Below, piece after piece: positions 8,280-17,310 of a DNA stretch of 34,390 nt. The stretch spans positions 1-34,390 of the forward strand of contig JALOTY010000041.1 of assembly GCA_025457665.1 (NCBI GenBank), given 5' to 3'. This DNA is from Akkermansiaceae bacterium (lineage in GTDB: Bacteria > Verrucomicrobiota > Verrucomicrobiia > Verrucomicrobiales > Akkermansiaceae). Positions within the stretch are counted from its first letter, which is position 1. Each line of letters starts with the position of its first letter. The notes beneath the pieces were generated by a model. That model saw only the letters and a program-made list of their open reading frames with translations, did no database searches and was not told where the DNA came from. A program made the translations under genes and the position numbers.

Positions 8280-11200
8280 ATGAGAAAAACCCTATTGCAG
8301 ACCGCCCTTCTGGTCGGATCGATCGGCGCCGTTGGTGCCCAAACCACAGCTTGGACCGGAGCCACCAATCAGGACTGGGCCACAGCTACCAACTGGAACA
8401 ATGGCGTTCCCGGAATCAACTCACGTGCGACGATCAACCTCGGCACGGGCAACACTCCCATCATCACCACCGCGGTCAACAAATCCGCCACGGCAGGTGG
8501 CAACGATCTTTGGATCGGCTGGGGAGCCGGCACCACAGGCCGACTTGACATCAATAGCGGCGGCTCGTTGAACACCAACGGCACCTGGATTTTCCTGGGT
8601 GGTAATGGTGGAGGCGTCGGCACCCTCAATGTCAACTCGGGCGGATCGCTCACCTCGGACAACCACATCCGGGTCGGTCGTACCGGTGGCGGGACCGGCA
8701 CCATCAACGTCGACGGAGGAACGATCGCGGTCGGCGCCATCGTCGCCGAGGCTGACAGCAGGATCAACGTTTCCAACGGCGGCACCATCACGTCCGCGGG
8801 TGATATCGGGATGCGAAATGGCAATTCCAGCATTTCCGGAACGGGGAGCGCGATCACTTCGACCGCTGGTCAGATCTTCGTCGGCCAAGGAACCGGCTCA
8901 GTGACCATGGACATGAGTGGTGGTTCAATGGCATCGGGAACCTGGTTCGTGGTGGGCATCAATACCGGGGTGACGACCACTTTCAATATGTCAGGGGGAG
9001 CGGTTTCCTCGGCCAATGCCAATGCCTCAAATGCGTTCTCGACCATCGGGGCCGCGGGGGCGACGGGAACCATCAATATGACCGGCGGCACCTGGACGGA
9101 CAAGAATCTGACCTTCCTCGGGGAAAACGCCGGAGGGACGGGCACCTTCAATCTGGATGGCGGCACCCTCCACACGGCGCGAGTCGTGCGCGGTGCTGGG
9201 ACGGCTTTCCTCAACTTTGATGGCGGCACCTTGAGAGCCTACCGCAATGAGCCCGATTTCATCAGTGCCACCCTTCCCGTGGACATCGAAGACGGTGGCG
9301 CGACCATTGACAGCAATGGCTTCACCGTGACTTCAAATGCAGCCTTCAGCGGCGTGGGAAGTCTGACGAAATCCGGCGCTGGCACGGTCAATCTGAACAG
9401 CGACGATCACACCTTCAGCGGAGCCGTGACAGTGAGCGCCGGCACCCTCAATCTCGGGGCGCGCTTCACTACTCCCGAAGTGGCCTCTGTGACCATCTCC
9501 GACGGAGCCGCCTTTGGCATCACGACAACGGTTCCGGATGACAATCTTGCTCCCACGGATCTCACCTTCGGGGGGGCATCCACGACTTTGAATGTCAATC
9601 TCGGCGATCAGGATTTCCTCATTCCGGATGCTCCGCTGGTGGTCAATGGGGGTTCGCTCAATCTGAGTGGCACCATCACGGTCAACCTCACCGGCGATGA
9701 CCTCGCCTCCGGCAATTACACGCTCATCAACTATTCCACGGGCAGCAAGACCGGGTCGGCCACGTGGTCCGTGGGCAGCCTGCCACCGGGTGCGACGGGA
9801 ACTATCAGTGATACCGGAACGGCGATTGTTCTCAATTTGACGGTCCCGGCTCCTGTGTGGAGTGGCTCGGTGGATTCCAGTTGGGATACAACGACGATCA
9901 ACTGGATCGATTCCGGGACACTGACTCCCACTGCCTTTTCGCCGGGAGATCCGGTGACATTCGATGATACCGCCACCAATTTCGCGGTCAATGTCGCCAC
10001 CAATGTCGCGCCCACGGCGATCGAGTTCGAAAATGCAGCGAACAACTACACCCTTGGTACTTCCGGTGGTGTCATCACTGGAGCCACGGGCATCACCAAA
10101 AGTGGGGCTGGCAAACTGACCTTGTCTCCGGCCCTTGCCAACACCTTCACGGGGGTGATCGCCATCAACGGTGGCACGATTTCCACGGAAGGACTGAGCA
10201 ATGGTGGCGTGGCCAGCCCGCTGGGTGCCGCGACCGCCGTTCCAGGGAACATTCAATTCAATGGTGGAACGCTCGAAGTCACGGGTGCATCCGCTTCGAC
10301 TTCCGATCGTGGCTTCACGATCCTTGCCAATGCCAACGCGATTTCGAACACGGGCAATCTCACCCTGAGTGGCCAAGTGGCGAATGGCAACCTGGGCGGC
10401 TCCTTCACCAAGACCGGCGCAGGAACCCTCACTTACAGCCACCTCGGCACCAGCAGCTTCGGAAACGGTTTCCCGAGCCTCGCGGTGAATCAAGGGACAT
10501 GGGTCTTTGATGGCACGGGTGGAACCCAGGCGGTCACCCTTCCAGGTGAGGTTTGGGTGGGCGCCACCCCGAACGTGCCTGCCAACCTCTCGCTGATCAA
10601 CACCAACGTCACCATCAACAGTTGGCTGGCTGTTTCACGTGGCAATGGTGATACCGGATCGGTCGTCAACATCGACGTCACCGACTCGATCCTCACCACC
10701 GGCCAGATGAGTTCGGGTTTCAACAATGGCCTGCCGAACCAGGTCAACACGAACATCACGTTGTCGAACTCGACGTGGACGAACACAGGAACTCTGGTTC
10801 AGCTCTCGGAAAGCCAGAATTCGACCACGAACCTGACGCTCAACACGGGTTCGGTGCTCAACGCCAATCGCCTGCTGCTGGGACTGGGTGAAAACGCCGT
10901 GGTCAACATGGACATGAATGGCAGTGCCGATGTGAACCTCGGGGGTGGCCAATGGTTCGCCATCGGTGCCGGATACGGTGGTGGCAATGGCAGCGCCACG
11001 CTGACGATGAATGATAACTCGACCTTCACCGATACGGAGGGCGACTTCAACATCGCGGACGTCGGCACGGTGACCGGTGCTCTGGTGATCAATGACAATG
11101 CGCTTTTCGAGCATGTTGGTGTCACTGGTGCAAATGCCTGCTACATCGGGAAAGGCATCGGGTCGATTGGCACGCTGACGATCAACGATAGCGGTACATT

Positions 11201-12374
11201 CACGACGGTCGCCCCGGTGCGTGTGGGCTGGAGCACCTCGTCGCAGGGCACCGTCAATCTTGTTGGCGGTTCCTTCAACCAGACCGATGCGGCGGATCCG
11301 GTTGTCGTCGGCTTCGACGGCCAAGGCACGCTGAACATTGGAGCAACCTTCAACGCCAACGGCACCGGAATTCTCCTCGGACAAAATGCGACTGGCAGCG
11401 GCAGTGTTTCCGTGACCACGGGAGGCCTTCTCATCGTGCGGGATATCACCACCGGAGCCGGTGCGGGATCGCTGGTCATCAATGGCGGCACACTGCGTGC
11501 GCTGGAGAACAATGCCAATTTCGTCAATGTGCCTAGCGTGGCCATCCAGGCATCGGGCGCTACGGTTGATACGAATGGCTTCGACGTGACGATTCCCTCT
11601 GCCCTGAGCGGTGTCGGCGGACTCACGAAATCGGGCGTCGGAACCCTGGTTCTGGATGGCGCTTCGATCTATGAGGGGAACACGACCTTGAACCAAGGTG
11701 TCCTGAGCCTCACCAACCCGGTTTTGGATGATGACTCCTCGGTCGTCATCGCCACCGGTGCGGGAATCAATCTTCCCCATGGCCAGGTCGATTACATCAA
11801 CGGACTGACGATCAATGGCACCGCGTTGCCAGATGGAGACTACACCGCGATATCCCACCCTGGTTTCATCACCGGAACGGGAACCTTGCGTGTCGGTGAT
11901 CCGCCTGCGGGAGGCTACACTGCCTGGATTGCCGGATTCTTCCCCGGTGAAACCAATCCTCTCATCGTCGGTCCTGATGCAGATCCGGACGGTGATGGAC
12001 AGGCAAACAGCCTTGAATTCATGCTTGGCGGGAGCCCTGCCTCAGGTAGCGACAATGCACGGGTCTATCAGCTTGCGGCCGATAGCGATACCGACACCAT
12101 TCCGGAACTCATCCTCACGATTGCCGTGCCCACCGGTACCCCAGCCTTCGTGGGAACTCCCGCGCCCAGTGCGACGCAGGACGGATATGTGATTATGGTG
12201 GAAGGCTCCACGGATCTTTCCGCTTTCACCCAGACGGTGAACCCGGTCAATCCGGTGACCACCGACCTGCCGGCTGCTCCGGCCGGTTATGAATACCGCT
12301 CCTTCAGTTTGGGTGGATCCAATGGATTCCCCTCACGTGGATTCATGCGGGTGGATGTCACCGCTGCACCTTGA
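8280..12374 (+). CDS. Large surface protein with autotransporter-type beta-strand repeats (no PEP-CTERM)
   Basis: 1364 residues with a signal peptide (M-R-K-T-L-L then a hydrophobic stretch, cleavage likely near V-G-A-Q). The body is rich in Gly, Thr, Asn and Ser and forms short beta-helix-like repeats such as G-R-L-D-I-N-S-G-G-S-L. Autotransporter-associated beta-strand repeats (TIGR02601 style, L-T-K-S-G-A-G-T-L) begin at about residues 361, 607, 711 and 1115. A cap block L-N-F-D-G-G-T-L-R-A followed by D-G-G-A-x-I-D-x-N-G-F occurs before the repeat at 361 and recurs in altered form before the one at 1115. The last 150 or so residues (Y-T-A-W-I, D-G-D-G-Q-A-N, L-G-G-S-P, ending G-F-M-R-V-D-V) form a separate module also seen in the 1164-6569 protein. 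There is no beta-barrel translocator and no PEP-CTERM. Its N-terminus is near-identical to that of the next gene. Probably a secreted or surface structural protein. Confidence 0.8.
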   Translation: MRKTLLQTALLVGSIGAVGAQTTAWTGATNQDWATATNWNNGVPGINSRATINLGTGNTPIITTAVNKSATAGGNDLWIGWGAGTTGRLDINSGGSLNTNGTWIFLGGNGGGVGTLNVNSGGSLTSDNHIRVGRTGGGTGTINVDGGTIAVGAIVAEADSRINVSNGGTITSAGDIGMRNGNSSISGTGSAITSTAGQIFVGQGTGSVTMDMSGGSMASGTWFVVGINTGVTTTFNMSGGAVSSANANASNAFSTIGAAGATGTINMTGGTWTDKNLTFLGENAGGTGTFNLDGGTLHTARVVRGAGTAFLNFDGGTLRAYRNEPDFISATLPVDIEDGGATIDSNGFTVTSNAAFSGVGSLTKSGAGTVNLNSDDHTFSGAVTVSAGTLNLGARFTTPEVASVTISDGAAFGITTTVPDDNLAPTDLTFGGASTTLNVNLGDQDFLIPDAPLVVNGGSLNLSGTITVNLTGDDLASGNYTLINYSTGSKTGSATWSVGSLPPGATGTISDTGTAIVLNLTVPAPVWSGSVDSSWDTTTINWIDSGTLTPTAFSPGDPVTFDDTATNFAVNVATNVAPTAIEFENAANNYTLGTSGGVITGATGITKSGAGKLTLSPALANTFTGVIAINGGTISTEGLSNGGVASPLGAATAVPGNIQFNGGTLEVTGASASTSDRGFTILANANAISNTGNLTLSGQVANGNLGGSFTKTGAGTLTYSHLGTSSFGNGFPSLAVNQGTWVFDGTGGTQAVTLPGEVWVGATPNVPANLSLINTNVTINSWLAVSRGNGDTGSVVNIDVTDSILTTGQMSSGFNNGLPNQVNTNITLSNSTWTNTGTLVQLSESQNSTTNLTLNTGSVLNANRLLLGLGENAVVNMDMNGSADVNLGGGQWFAIGAGYGGGNGSATLTMNDNSTFTDTEGDFNIADVGTVTGALVINDNALFEHVGVTGANACYIGKGIGSIGTLTINDSGTFTTVAPVRVGWSTSSQGTVNLVGGSFNQTDAADPVVVGFDGQGTLNIGATFNANGTGILLGQNATGSGSVSVTTGGLLIVRDITTGAGAGSLVINGGTLRALENNANFVNVPSVAIQASGATVDTNGFDVTIPSALSGVGGLTKSGVGTLVLDGASIYEGNTTLNQGVLSLTNPVLDDDSSVVIATGAGINLPHGQVDYINGLTINGTALPDGDYTAISHPGFITGTGTLRVGDPPAGGYTAWIAGFFPGETNPLIVGPDADPDGDGQANSLEFMLGGSPASGSDNARVYQLAADSDTDTIPELILTIAVPTGTPAFVGTPAPSATQDGYVIMVEGSTDLSAFTQTVNPVNPVTTDLPAAPAGYEYRSFSLGGSNGFPSRGFMRVDVTAAP

Positions 12375-12384
12375 ACCGCTCTTC

Positions 12385-12420
12385 TCACCACCGTCCGGCT
12401 CCCAAGCCGGGCGGTGGTGA
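12385..12420 (+). terminator. Strong hairpin after the first beta-repeat gene
   Basis: A 16-bp stem (12385-12400 with 12405-12420) with a single G-U pair and a CCCA loop begins 10 nt after the stop codon. It is followed by TTTCC rather than a long T-run. It probably terminates or attenuates transcription and separates the two paralogous genes, or stabilises the upstream 3' end within a shared transcript. Confidence 0.75.
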
Positions 12421-12453
12421 TTTCCGATGCCCATACCCCCAATCAACAACACT

Positions 12454-14124
12454 ATGAGAAAAACCCTGTTAAATACCGCGCTGCTGGTCGGCTCTGTCGG
12501 CATGGCCGGCGCGCAGACCGCATGGAATGGTAGCGCCAGCCAGGACTGGACGAATGCAACGAACTGGAGCGCCGGTGTGCCCGGCGTCAATACCCAGGCC
12601 ACCATCAATGTCAGCACCGGCAACACGCCGATCATCACCACGGCCGTAAACAAGTCCGCCACGGCGGGAGGAAACGACCTTTGGCTCGGCAACGGTTCGG
12701 GCACGAGTGGACGCCTTGATATCAATAGCGGCGGCTCGCTCAACACGAATGGCACCTGGGTCTTCATTGGAAATGGCGGCGGTTCAGGAACGCTCAACGT
12801 GAATAGCGGAGGCTCTTTCACAACCGACAATGACGTGCGCTTCAATGTGGGCACGATCAACGTCAATTCCGGCGGTTCGCTCACCGCCGGGCGAGTTGTT
12901 GGGACTGGCGGTGCTTCGGGTCAGATCAATGTGGCGGGCACAGGAAGCCTGACCACTCTTGGCGTTAGCACCTCGAACGGCAATCCCGACCTTCAAAATG
13001 TCGCCGTGAGTTCCTTCACCGGCACCATCTCTGCGGCGAGGAACGCCAATTTCCGCAATGGCACCACGAGTGATATGAGCGGTGGCTCGATCACCACAGG
13101 TGGCGAGATTCGCATCGGAAACGGCGGCAGCCACACCTTCAGCCAGAGTGCCGGCAGCATCGCCACGGGCCAGTGGATGGTGGTCGGAATCGGCGCGGGT
13201 GGCAATGGAACCTTCAACCTCAGCGGGACGGGCTCCGTTTCTTCGGCCAATGCCTCCGCTTCCACTGCTTTCACCACGATCGGAGCCGGCGGCGGCACCG
13301 GCACTGTCAATATGACGGGTGGCACGTGGACCGATATCAACCGCACCTTCCTCGGTGAAAACGCGGGTGGCACGGGCAATTTCAACCTCGATGGCGGGGT
13401 TCTGCATACAGGCCGGGTTGAAACCGGTGCCGGCGCAGGCAACCTGAATTTTGATGGTGGCACCCTGCGCGCCTATCGCGCCGAGACGAATTTCATCACC
13501 AACAACACCACGGTGCGCGTTGAGGATGGGGGTGCGAACATCGACACGAATGGTTTCAACGTCACCACGTCCGCGAATATCATCGAAAGCGGAAGCTCCA
13601 CCGGTGGACAATTGAAGAAAGAAGGGGCGGGAACGCTCACTCTCTCCGGCACCGGCAACAGCGTGAACAACGTGTTGGTGTCCGCCGGGACCCTCCTGGT
13701 GACCGGCCAGTTGGGCACCACCGCCGGAACCACCGTGGCCAGCGGTGCCGCCATCGGCGGAAATGGAACGCTGGTGGGTAATCTTACGGTTTCCGATGGG
13801 GGCCGCATCGATGTCTCCCTCGGCATGCTCGCTGTTTCTAACAGCTCGACGGTTTCCTTCGGGGGATTCGATTTCGATGATATCGTCGGCTTCGATGTGA
13901 ACACTGCCGCGGACGGGACCTACACGCTGTTGAGCGGTGATTTCAACCTCAACTCGGCGGGCATTGCCCACTTCGGAGAGGCGAACAAGCTCAGCCTCGG
14001 TGGCGGTCGTTTCGCCTGGTTTGAGGAAGGCAGCCTGAATGTGGTGGTCGTCCCGGAGCCGGGATCGGTGCTGCTTTCGCTGGCGGGATCGCTGCTGCTG
14101 ATGGCGCGCCGCCGTCGTCGCTGA
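12454..14124 (+). CDS. PEP-CTERM surface protein with beta-strand repeats
   Basis: 556 residues, starting at the ATG before R-K-T-L-L-N-T; an upstream in-frame ATG at 12427 would add nine residues before the signal peptide and is less likely. The first 130 or so residues match the upstream 1364-aa protein closely (W-x-G, D-W-x-x-A-T-N-W, T-P-I-I-T-T-A-V-N-K-S-A). One beta-strand repeat (K-K-E-G-A-G-T-L-T-L) lies near 390, after an L-N-F-D-G-G-T-L-R-A cap. The C-terminus is a textbook PEP-CTERM: V-P-E-P at 533-536, a hydrophobic helix, and five arginines as the last residues. The family is exported and processed by exosortase, and a candidate exosortase lies at 28128-29090. Likely role: extracellular matrix or surface layer component. 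Confidence 0.88.
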   Translation: MRKTLLNTALLVGSVGMAGAQTAWNGSASQDWTNATNWSAGVPGVNTQATINVSTGNTPIITTAVNKSATAGGNDLWLGNGSGTSGRLDINSGGSLNTNGTWVFIGNGGGSGTLNVNSGGSFTTDNDVRFNVGTINVNSGGSLTAGRVVGTGGASGQINVAGTGSLTTLGVSTSNGNPDLQNVAVSSFTGTISAARNANFRNGTTSDMSGGSITTGGEIRIGNGGSHTFSQSAGSIATGQWMVVGIGAGGNGTFNLSGTGSVSSANASASTAFTTIGAGGGTGTVNMTGGTWTDINRTFLGENAGGTGNFNLDGGVLHTGRVETGAGAGNLNFDGGTLRAYRAETNFITNNTTVRVEDGGANIDTNGFNVTTSANIIESGSSTGGQLKKEGAGTLTLSGTGNSVNNVLVSAGTLLVTGQLGTTAGTTVASGAAIGGNGTLVGNLTVSDGGRIDVSLGMLAVSNSSTVSFGGFDFDDIVGFDVNTAADGTYTLLSGDFNLNSAGIAHFGEANKLSLGGGRFAWFEEGSLNVVVVPEPGSVLLSLAGSLLLMARRRRR

Positions 14125-14142
14125 GGTTTCCTCTGACTTCCG

Positions 14143-14184
14143 ATCCGCCTCTTGGGTGTGTCCCACCCGAGGGGCGGATTTTTT
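14143..14184 (+). terminator. Rho-independent terminator after the PEP-CTERM gene
   Basis: A 16-bp stem (14143-14158 with 14164-14179, two G-U pairs) with a 5-nt loop is followed directly by a run of T (14179-14184). It begins 18 nt after the PEP-CTERM stop codon and is the clearest intrinsic terminator in the window. Confidence 0.9.
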
Positions 14185-14258
14185 GTTTTCCCCTGACCGC
14201 AGGCCGTATGAAATGGTCCTGCATCCGCGTAACCTCAGCATCCGTTCCTGAAAAAACC

Positions 14259-15065
14259 ATGAAGTCCGCCACCATTCTTGCCCTATTCGCCGCCTCCGCG
14301 ATTTCGCACGCTGCCGAGGAACCTCTGAAAGTGATGCTGATCACCGGGGGCTGCTGTCATGATTACAAGACGCAGACGGAACTCCTCAAGAAGGGCATCG
14401 AGGAGCGGATCCATGCGGTGGTGACCCAGGTCCATGTCGATGATGGCAGCACCCGCCCGCCCCTGCCGATCCATGGAAATCCGGACTATGCCGCAGGATA
14501 TGATGTGGTGATCCACGACCAATGCGCGGCCGACATCAAAGACGTCGAAGTGGTCAAAGGTGTCCTCAAGCCGCATCTTGAAGGCCTGCCGGCCGTGGCT
14601 TTGCATTGTGCGATGCACAGCTACCGCACCGGGGATTACGGCAAGAAGGTGGAGAAGCCGGGTGACGATGGTTCCCTGTGGTTTGAGTTTCTCGGTCTTC
14701 AATCCAGCGGTCACGGCCCTCAGAAGCCGATCGAAATCACCTACACCCAACCGAATCATCCGGCGGTGAAGGGTTTGCCGGAGTGGACGACGATCAACGA
14801 GGAACTCTACAACAACCTCGCGCTCTTTGATCAGGCCCAGCCCCTTGCCAAAGGGAAACAGGATGGTCAGGAGGCGGTCGTCGTTTGGACGAATCTCTAT
14901 GGTCCGAAGAAGACCCGCGTGTTCTGCACCACGCTGGGCCACAACAATGACACCGTGGCGGATGCCCGCTATCTTGATCTCGTGGCCAAAGGGGTGCTTT
15001 GGGCGACATCCAAGATGGATGAAAACGGCCGCCCTCTGGAAGGTTACGGCCGTCCGAAGCCCTGA
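14259..15065 (+). CDS. Secreted ThuA-like domain protein
   Basis: 268 residues from the ATG before K-S-A-T-I-L, which yields a signal peptide with likely cleavage at S-H-A-A; an in-frame ATG at 14208 would lie upstream of it. The rest is a ThuA-like (trehalose-utilisation, class I glutamine amidotransferase-like) domain, with the early I-T-G-G-C-C-H-D block, A-L-H-C-A-M-H-S near residue 110 and a late L-G-H-N-N-D-T block. ThuA-like proteins are abundant in Verrucomicrobiota and Planctomycetota, often near carbohydrate genes; the reaction is mostly unknown. It has its own transcription unit, starting after the terminator at 14143-14184 and converging on the next, leftward gene, with only 2 nt between the stops. 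Confidence 0.82.
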   Translation: MKSATILALFAASAISHAAEEPLKVMLITGGCCHDYKTQTELLKKGIEERIHAVVTQVHVDDGSTRPPLPIHGNPDYAAGYDVVIHDQCAADIKDVEVVKGVLKPHLEGLPAVALHCAMHSYRTGDYGKKVEKPGDDGSLWFEFLGLQSSGHGPQKPIEITYTQPNHPAVKGLPEWTTINEELYNNLALFDQAQPLAKGKQDGQEAVVVWTNLYGPKKTRVFCTTLGHNNDTVADARYLDLVAKGVLWATSKMDENGRPLEGYGRPKP

Positions 15066-15067
15066 GA

Positions 15068-15751
15068 TTACTGTTCCTCTGGCTCGAGCACGGCCTTGCG
15101 GTCCTCTGCCGAAAGCTTGCCGAGCCAGAGGTAGGATCCCTCGAAATAGGCTCTCATGCCATGGAAATAAGAGGTGTTCTCACCATGAACCGTGATGCGG
15201 CCGCTGCCGTCGTGCTCTTCCAGGAAAGTCAGCCAGGTCGGATCTTCGGAATCCTCTCCTTGGGTCTCGAACCAGGCGGTGCCGCCGTTGATCCGCAGCA
15301 CGCCGCCGATTTCTCCGCTGTGATAGGTAGGCCCGCGCACCACGCTGAGGCGGAAATGAACCTTTCCGCCTTCCTCGACGATTTCTAACAGGCCGCCGAA
15401 TCCATCGCTGTATCTTCCCTCCCAGCCCTCGCGCAGCGTGGCTTTCCGCCAGGCTTCGAGCCACTCGATCCGTGATTCCGTCATCCCTGCGGCGGTCTCG
15501 AACCATGCGGCCGAGTTCTCCTTTTCCTCGCCTTCCGTCTGGAAATCGCTGATGGCCTCCCGGTACTCCACCCAACCGCGCTGATCCTCCTGGACTTTGG
15601 CGAAAATTTCTGGAGCCAAATCTTTTTTGAGTCCTGCGTAAGCGGCATTGAGTGCCTTGTCTTGTTTGGCGAAGGCGGCCTTGGCATCCTCCAGTTCAGC
15701 GCTGAAAGCGAGGCTGGCAGACATGACAAGAAGGGTGATCAAACGAATCAT
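15068..15751 (-). CDS. Secreted LprI/DUF1311-like protein
   Basis: 227 residues starting at the Met of M-I-R-L-I-T-L-L, which gives a signal peptide cleaved near A-F-S-A. Residues 20-110 look like the lysozyme-inhibitor LprI N-terminal/DUF1311 domain: D-K-A-L-N-A-A-Y near 40, then Q-R-G-W-V-E-Y-R and a second amphipathic helix with E-W-L-E-A-W. The C-terminal half (residues 118-227) is beta-rich, with G-R-Y-S-D-G-F-G-G and R-L-S-V-V-R-G, and I do not recognise it. In other bacteria DUF1311 proteins are periplasmic, some inhibiting lysozyme. It diverges from the JetA-like gene. Confidence 0.7.
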   Translation of the reverse strand: MIRLITLLVMSASLAFSAELEDAKAAFAKQDKALNAAYAGLKKDLAPEIFAKVQEDQRGWVEYREAISDFQTEGEEKENSAAWFETAAGMTESRIEWLEAWRKATLREGWEGRYSDGFGGLLEIVEEGGKVHFRLSVVRGPTYHSGEIGGVLRINGGTAWFETQGEDSEDPTWLTFLEEHDGSGRITVHGENTSYFHGMRAYFEGSYLWLGKLSAEDRKAVLEPEEQ

Positions 15752-15846
15752 TGGGCGAAGTTGCCATGAATCGACCCGAGGCGGCAAGCTTCCTTCTCGT
15801 AATCCGCTGGCGTCAAAGGGGCCCGCATGCTTGCTTGGTCGCGCGC

Positions 15847-17298
15847 ATGAAGGATGAACGGCTTTCCACCGCCCTGTTCCGGGAAACCCGCGGAGCTGCG
15901 TTCTTTCGTGTCCTCTCCGGACGAAATGCGGCTTTCTATGCCGACGTGCTCGATGCCCTCGAACAGGCTTCGGCGGATCATGCCGATGGTCTCCCGCGCG
16001 AAGCCGCCCTGGGGATCATTGCGGAGACACTGGAGGATCATCCGGGTTTCGATTTCGATGAAGACTCGGGCGAAAGCGCCCTTCCTGCGGCGGACTTGCG
16101 GGAGAGGTCACGACTTCTCCTCGACCACCTCCTCAAGAACCACTGGCTCGAAGAACCCCCGCGGCGCGACTGGCGGCGGATGATTCATTTCGATGCCCAT
16201 GGGTCCACGCTCATGGCTGCCCTGCGGCGCATTGCCTGGCCGGATGCCGCGGTTTTCACCGACAAGCTCACCGGGGCCTGCGCCATGCTTGCCGATGAGG
16301 CCACGCTTGCCGAGCAGCCCTGGCAAACCCTTGAAATCTGCCTGTCGAATGTGCGCGATGGCATCAATGAACTGCGCTCCATGCAGAAATCCGTGCAGCG
16401 CTTCACCCGCAAACAGCTCGAAGAGGAAACCTTGCAAGGCAACCTTGCGGTGGTCTTCGACGACTACTCGGAAAAAATCTCGCATTCGTGTTACGCCGCC
16501 TTGGTCCGCGCCCGCCTGCCGATGCGCCTGCCGGATGCGGTGAGGCGGATCCATGAACGTCTTGCCGATGATCCGTCGGCCATCAAGGACATGCAGACCG
16601 AGGTCATGCGCCGGCATCCTGACATGGCGGCGGATTCCGCCCGTGCCCGGGTGGCGGCAGCCCTGGAGGAACTTGTCGATCTGTTAGAGAAGGTATTGCC
16701 GATGGCGGATGAGATCGATCGCCGCACGGCCGATTTCACGCGCCGCTCGCTTGCGCGTTTTCGTTATTTGCAGGATGTGACCAGCGAGAGGCGCAGCGAG
16801 GTCCGGTCCTTGTTTGAAATGGCGAACCGCCTTCTTGCCGGGCGTCGCCTCCAGCGGGAGAACTCCAGCTTGCCGGACTTTCCTGATTTCCTTCTGCCCG
16901 CCGTGAAGCTCCCCGCGGGGCTTGACTCGCTTTATTCTCCTCCGCACCGCCGTCCCCCGCTGGAGCAGGAGGCCTTCGATGATTCGGTTTCTGAAAACGA
17001 TCGCGACAGTGGCCTGCACGACATGCAGCGCACGCTGCGCGAGTCTCTTTCGGTCGCGCGGGCGAATCGCTTCATCCTCAGCTTGCCCGGAGGAAAGGGC
17101 GAGAGAATCAGCAGCCAGGATCTGGCCGCCACCCAAGTGCCAGCGGCGACCGATCTCATCGCCCTGCTGCTTCATGCCCAGGCCCCGGAGGCGCGATACT
17201 CGCTCGATGTTGCGCGGGTGGCGGATGAGTTCACTCCGCCGGAAACCGATGCGCTTGACCAAGTCCGCGTCGAGCGCTTCGCCATCGTCAAGAAATAG
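15847..17298 (+). CDS. jetA: JetA-like protein (Wadjet/MksF-type kleisin component), solitary
   Basis: 483 residues from the ATG before K-D-E-R-L-S; the frame is open upstream to 15751 but that extension overlaps the start of the divergent gene and looks non-coding. The N-terminus reads R-x-x-x-F-F-R-V-L-S-G-R-N-A-A-F-Y-A-D-V-L, a winged-helix region typical of JetA (PF18982/DUF5716). The middle is helical, with charged helices and Y-S-E-K-I-S-H-S-C-Y. A long helix M-A-D-E-I-D-R-R-T-A-D-F-T-R-R-S near 300 precedes R-F-R-Y-L-Q-D, the second JetA hallmark. In Wadjet systems JetA is the kleisin that bridges the SMC-like JetC; with JetB and the nuclease JetD it cleaves circular plasmids. None of JetB, JetC or JetD is adjacent here. 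Confidence 0.7.
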   Translation: MKDERLSTALFRETRGAAFFRVLSGRNAAFYADVLDALEQASADHADGLPREAALGIIAETLEDHPGFDFDEDSGESALPAADLRERSRLLLDHLLKNHWLEEPPRRDWRRMIHFDAHGSTLMAALRRIAWPDAAVFTDKLTGACAMLADEATLAEQPWQTLEICLSNVRDGINELRSMQKSVQRFTRKQLEEETLQGNLAVVFDDYSEKISHSCYAALVRARLPMRLPDAVRRIHERLADDPSAIKDMQTEVMRRHPDMAADSARARVAAALEELVDLLEKVLPMADEIDRRTADFTRRSLARFRYLQDVTSERRSEVRSLFEMANRLLAGRRLQRENSSLPDFPDFLLPAVKLPAGLDSLYSPPHRRPPLEQEAFDDSVSENDRDSGLHDMQRTLRESLSVARANRFILSLPGGKGERISSQDLAATQVPAATDLIALLLHAQAPEARYSLDVARVADEFTPPETDALDQVRVERFAIVKK

Positions 17299-17310
17299 CC
17301 CGCATGCGGT

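Noticed and set aside
9333..11858. Long minus-strand frames opposite the first beta-repeat gene
   Set aside because: They reflect the repetitive Gly/Thr/Asn coding sequence on the plus strand; no signal, no known fold.
12784..14241. Minus-strand frame of 485 codons opposite the PEP-CTERM gene
   Set aside because: Antisense to a gene with a clear signal peptide and PEP-CTERM, and it would run across the terminator at 14143-14184.
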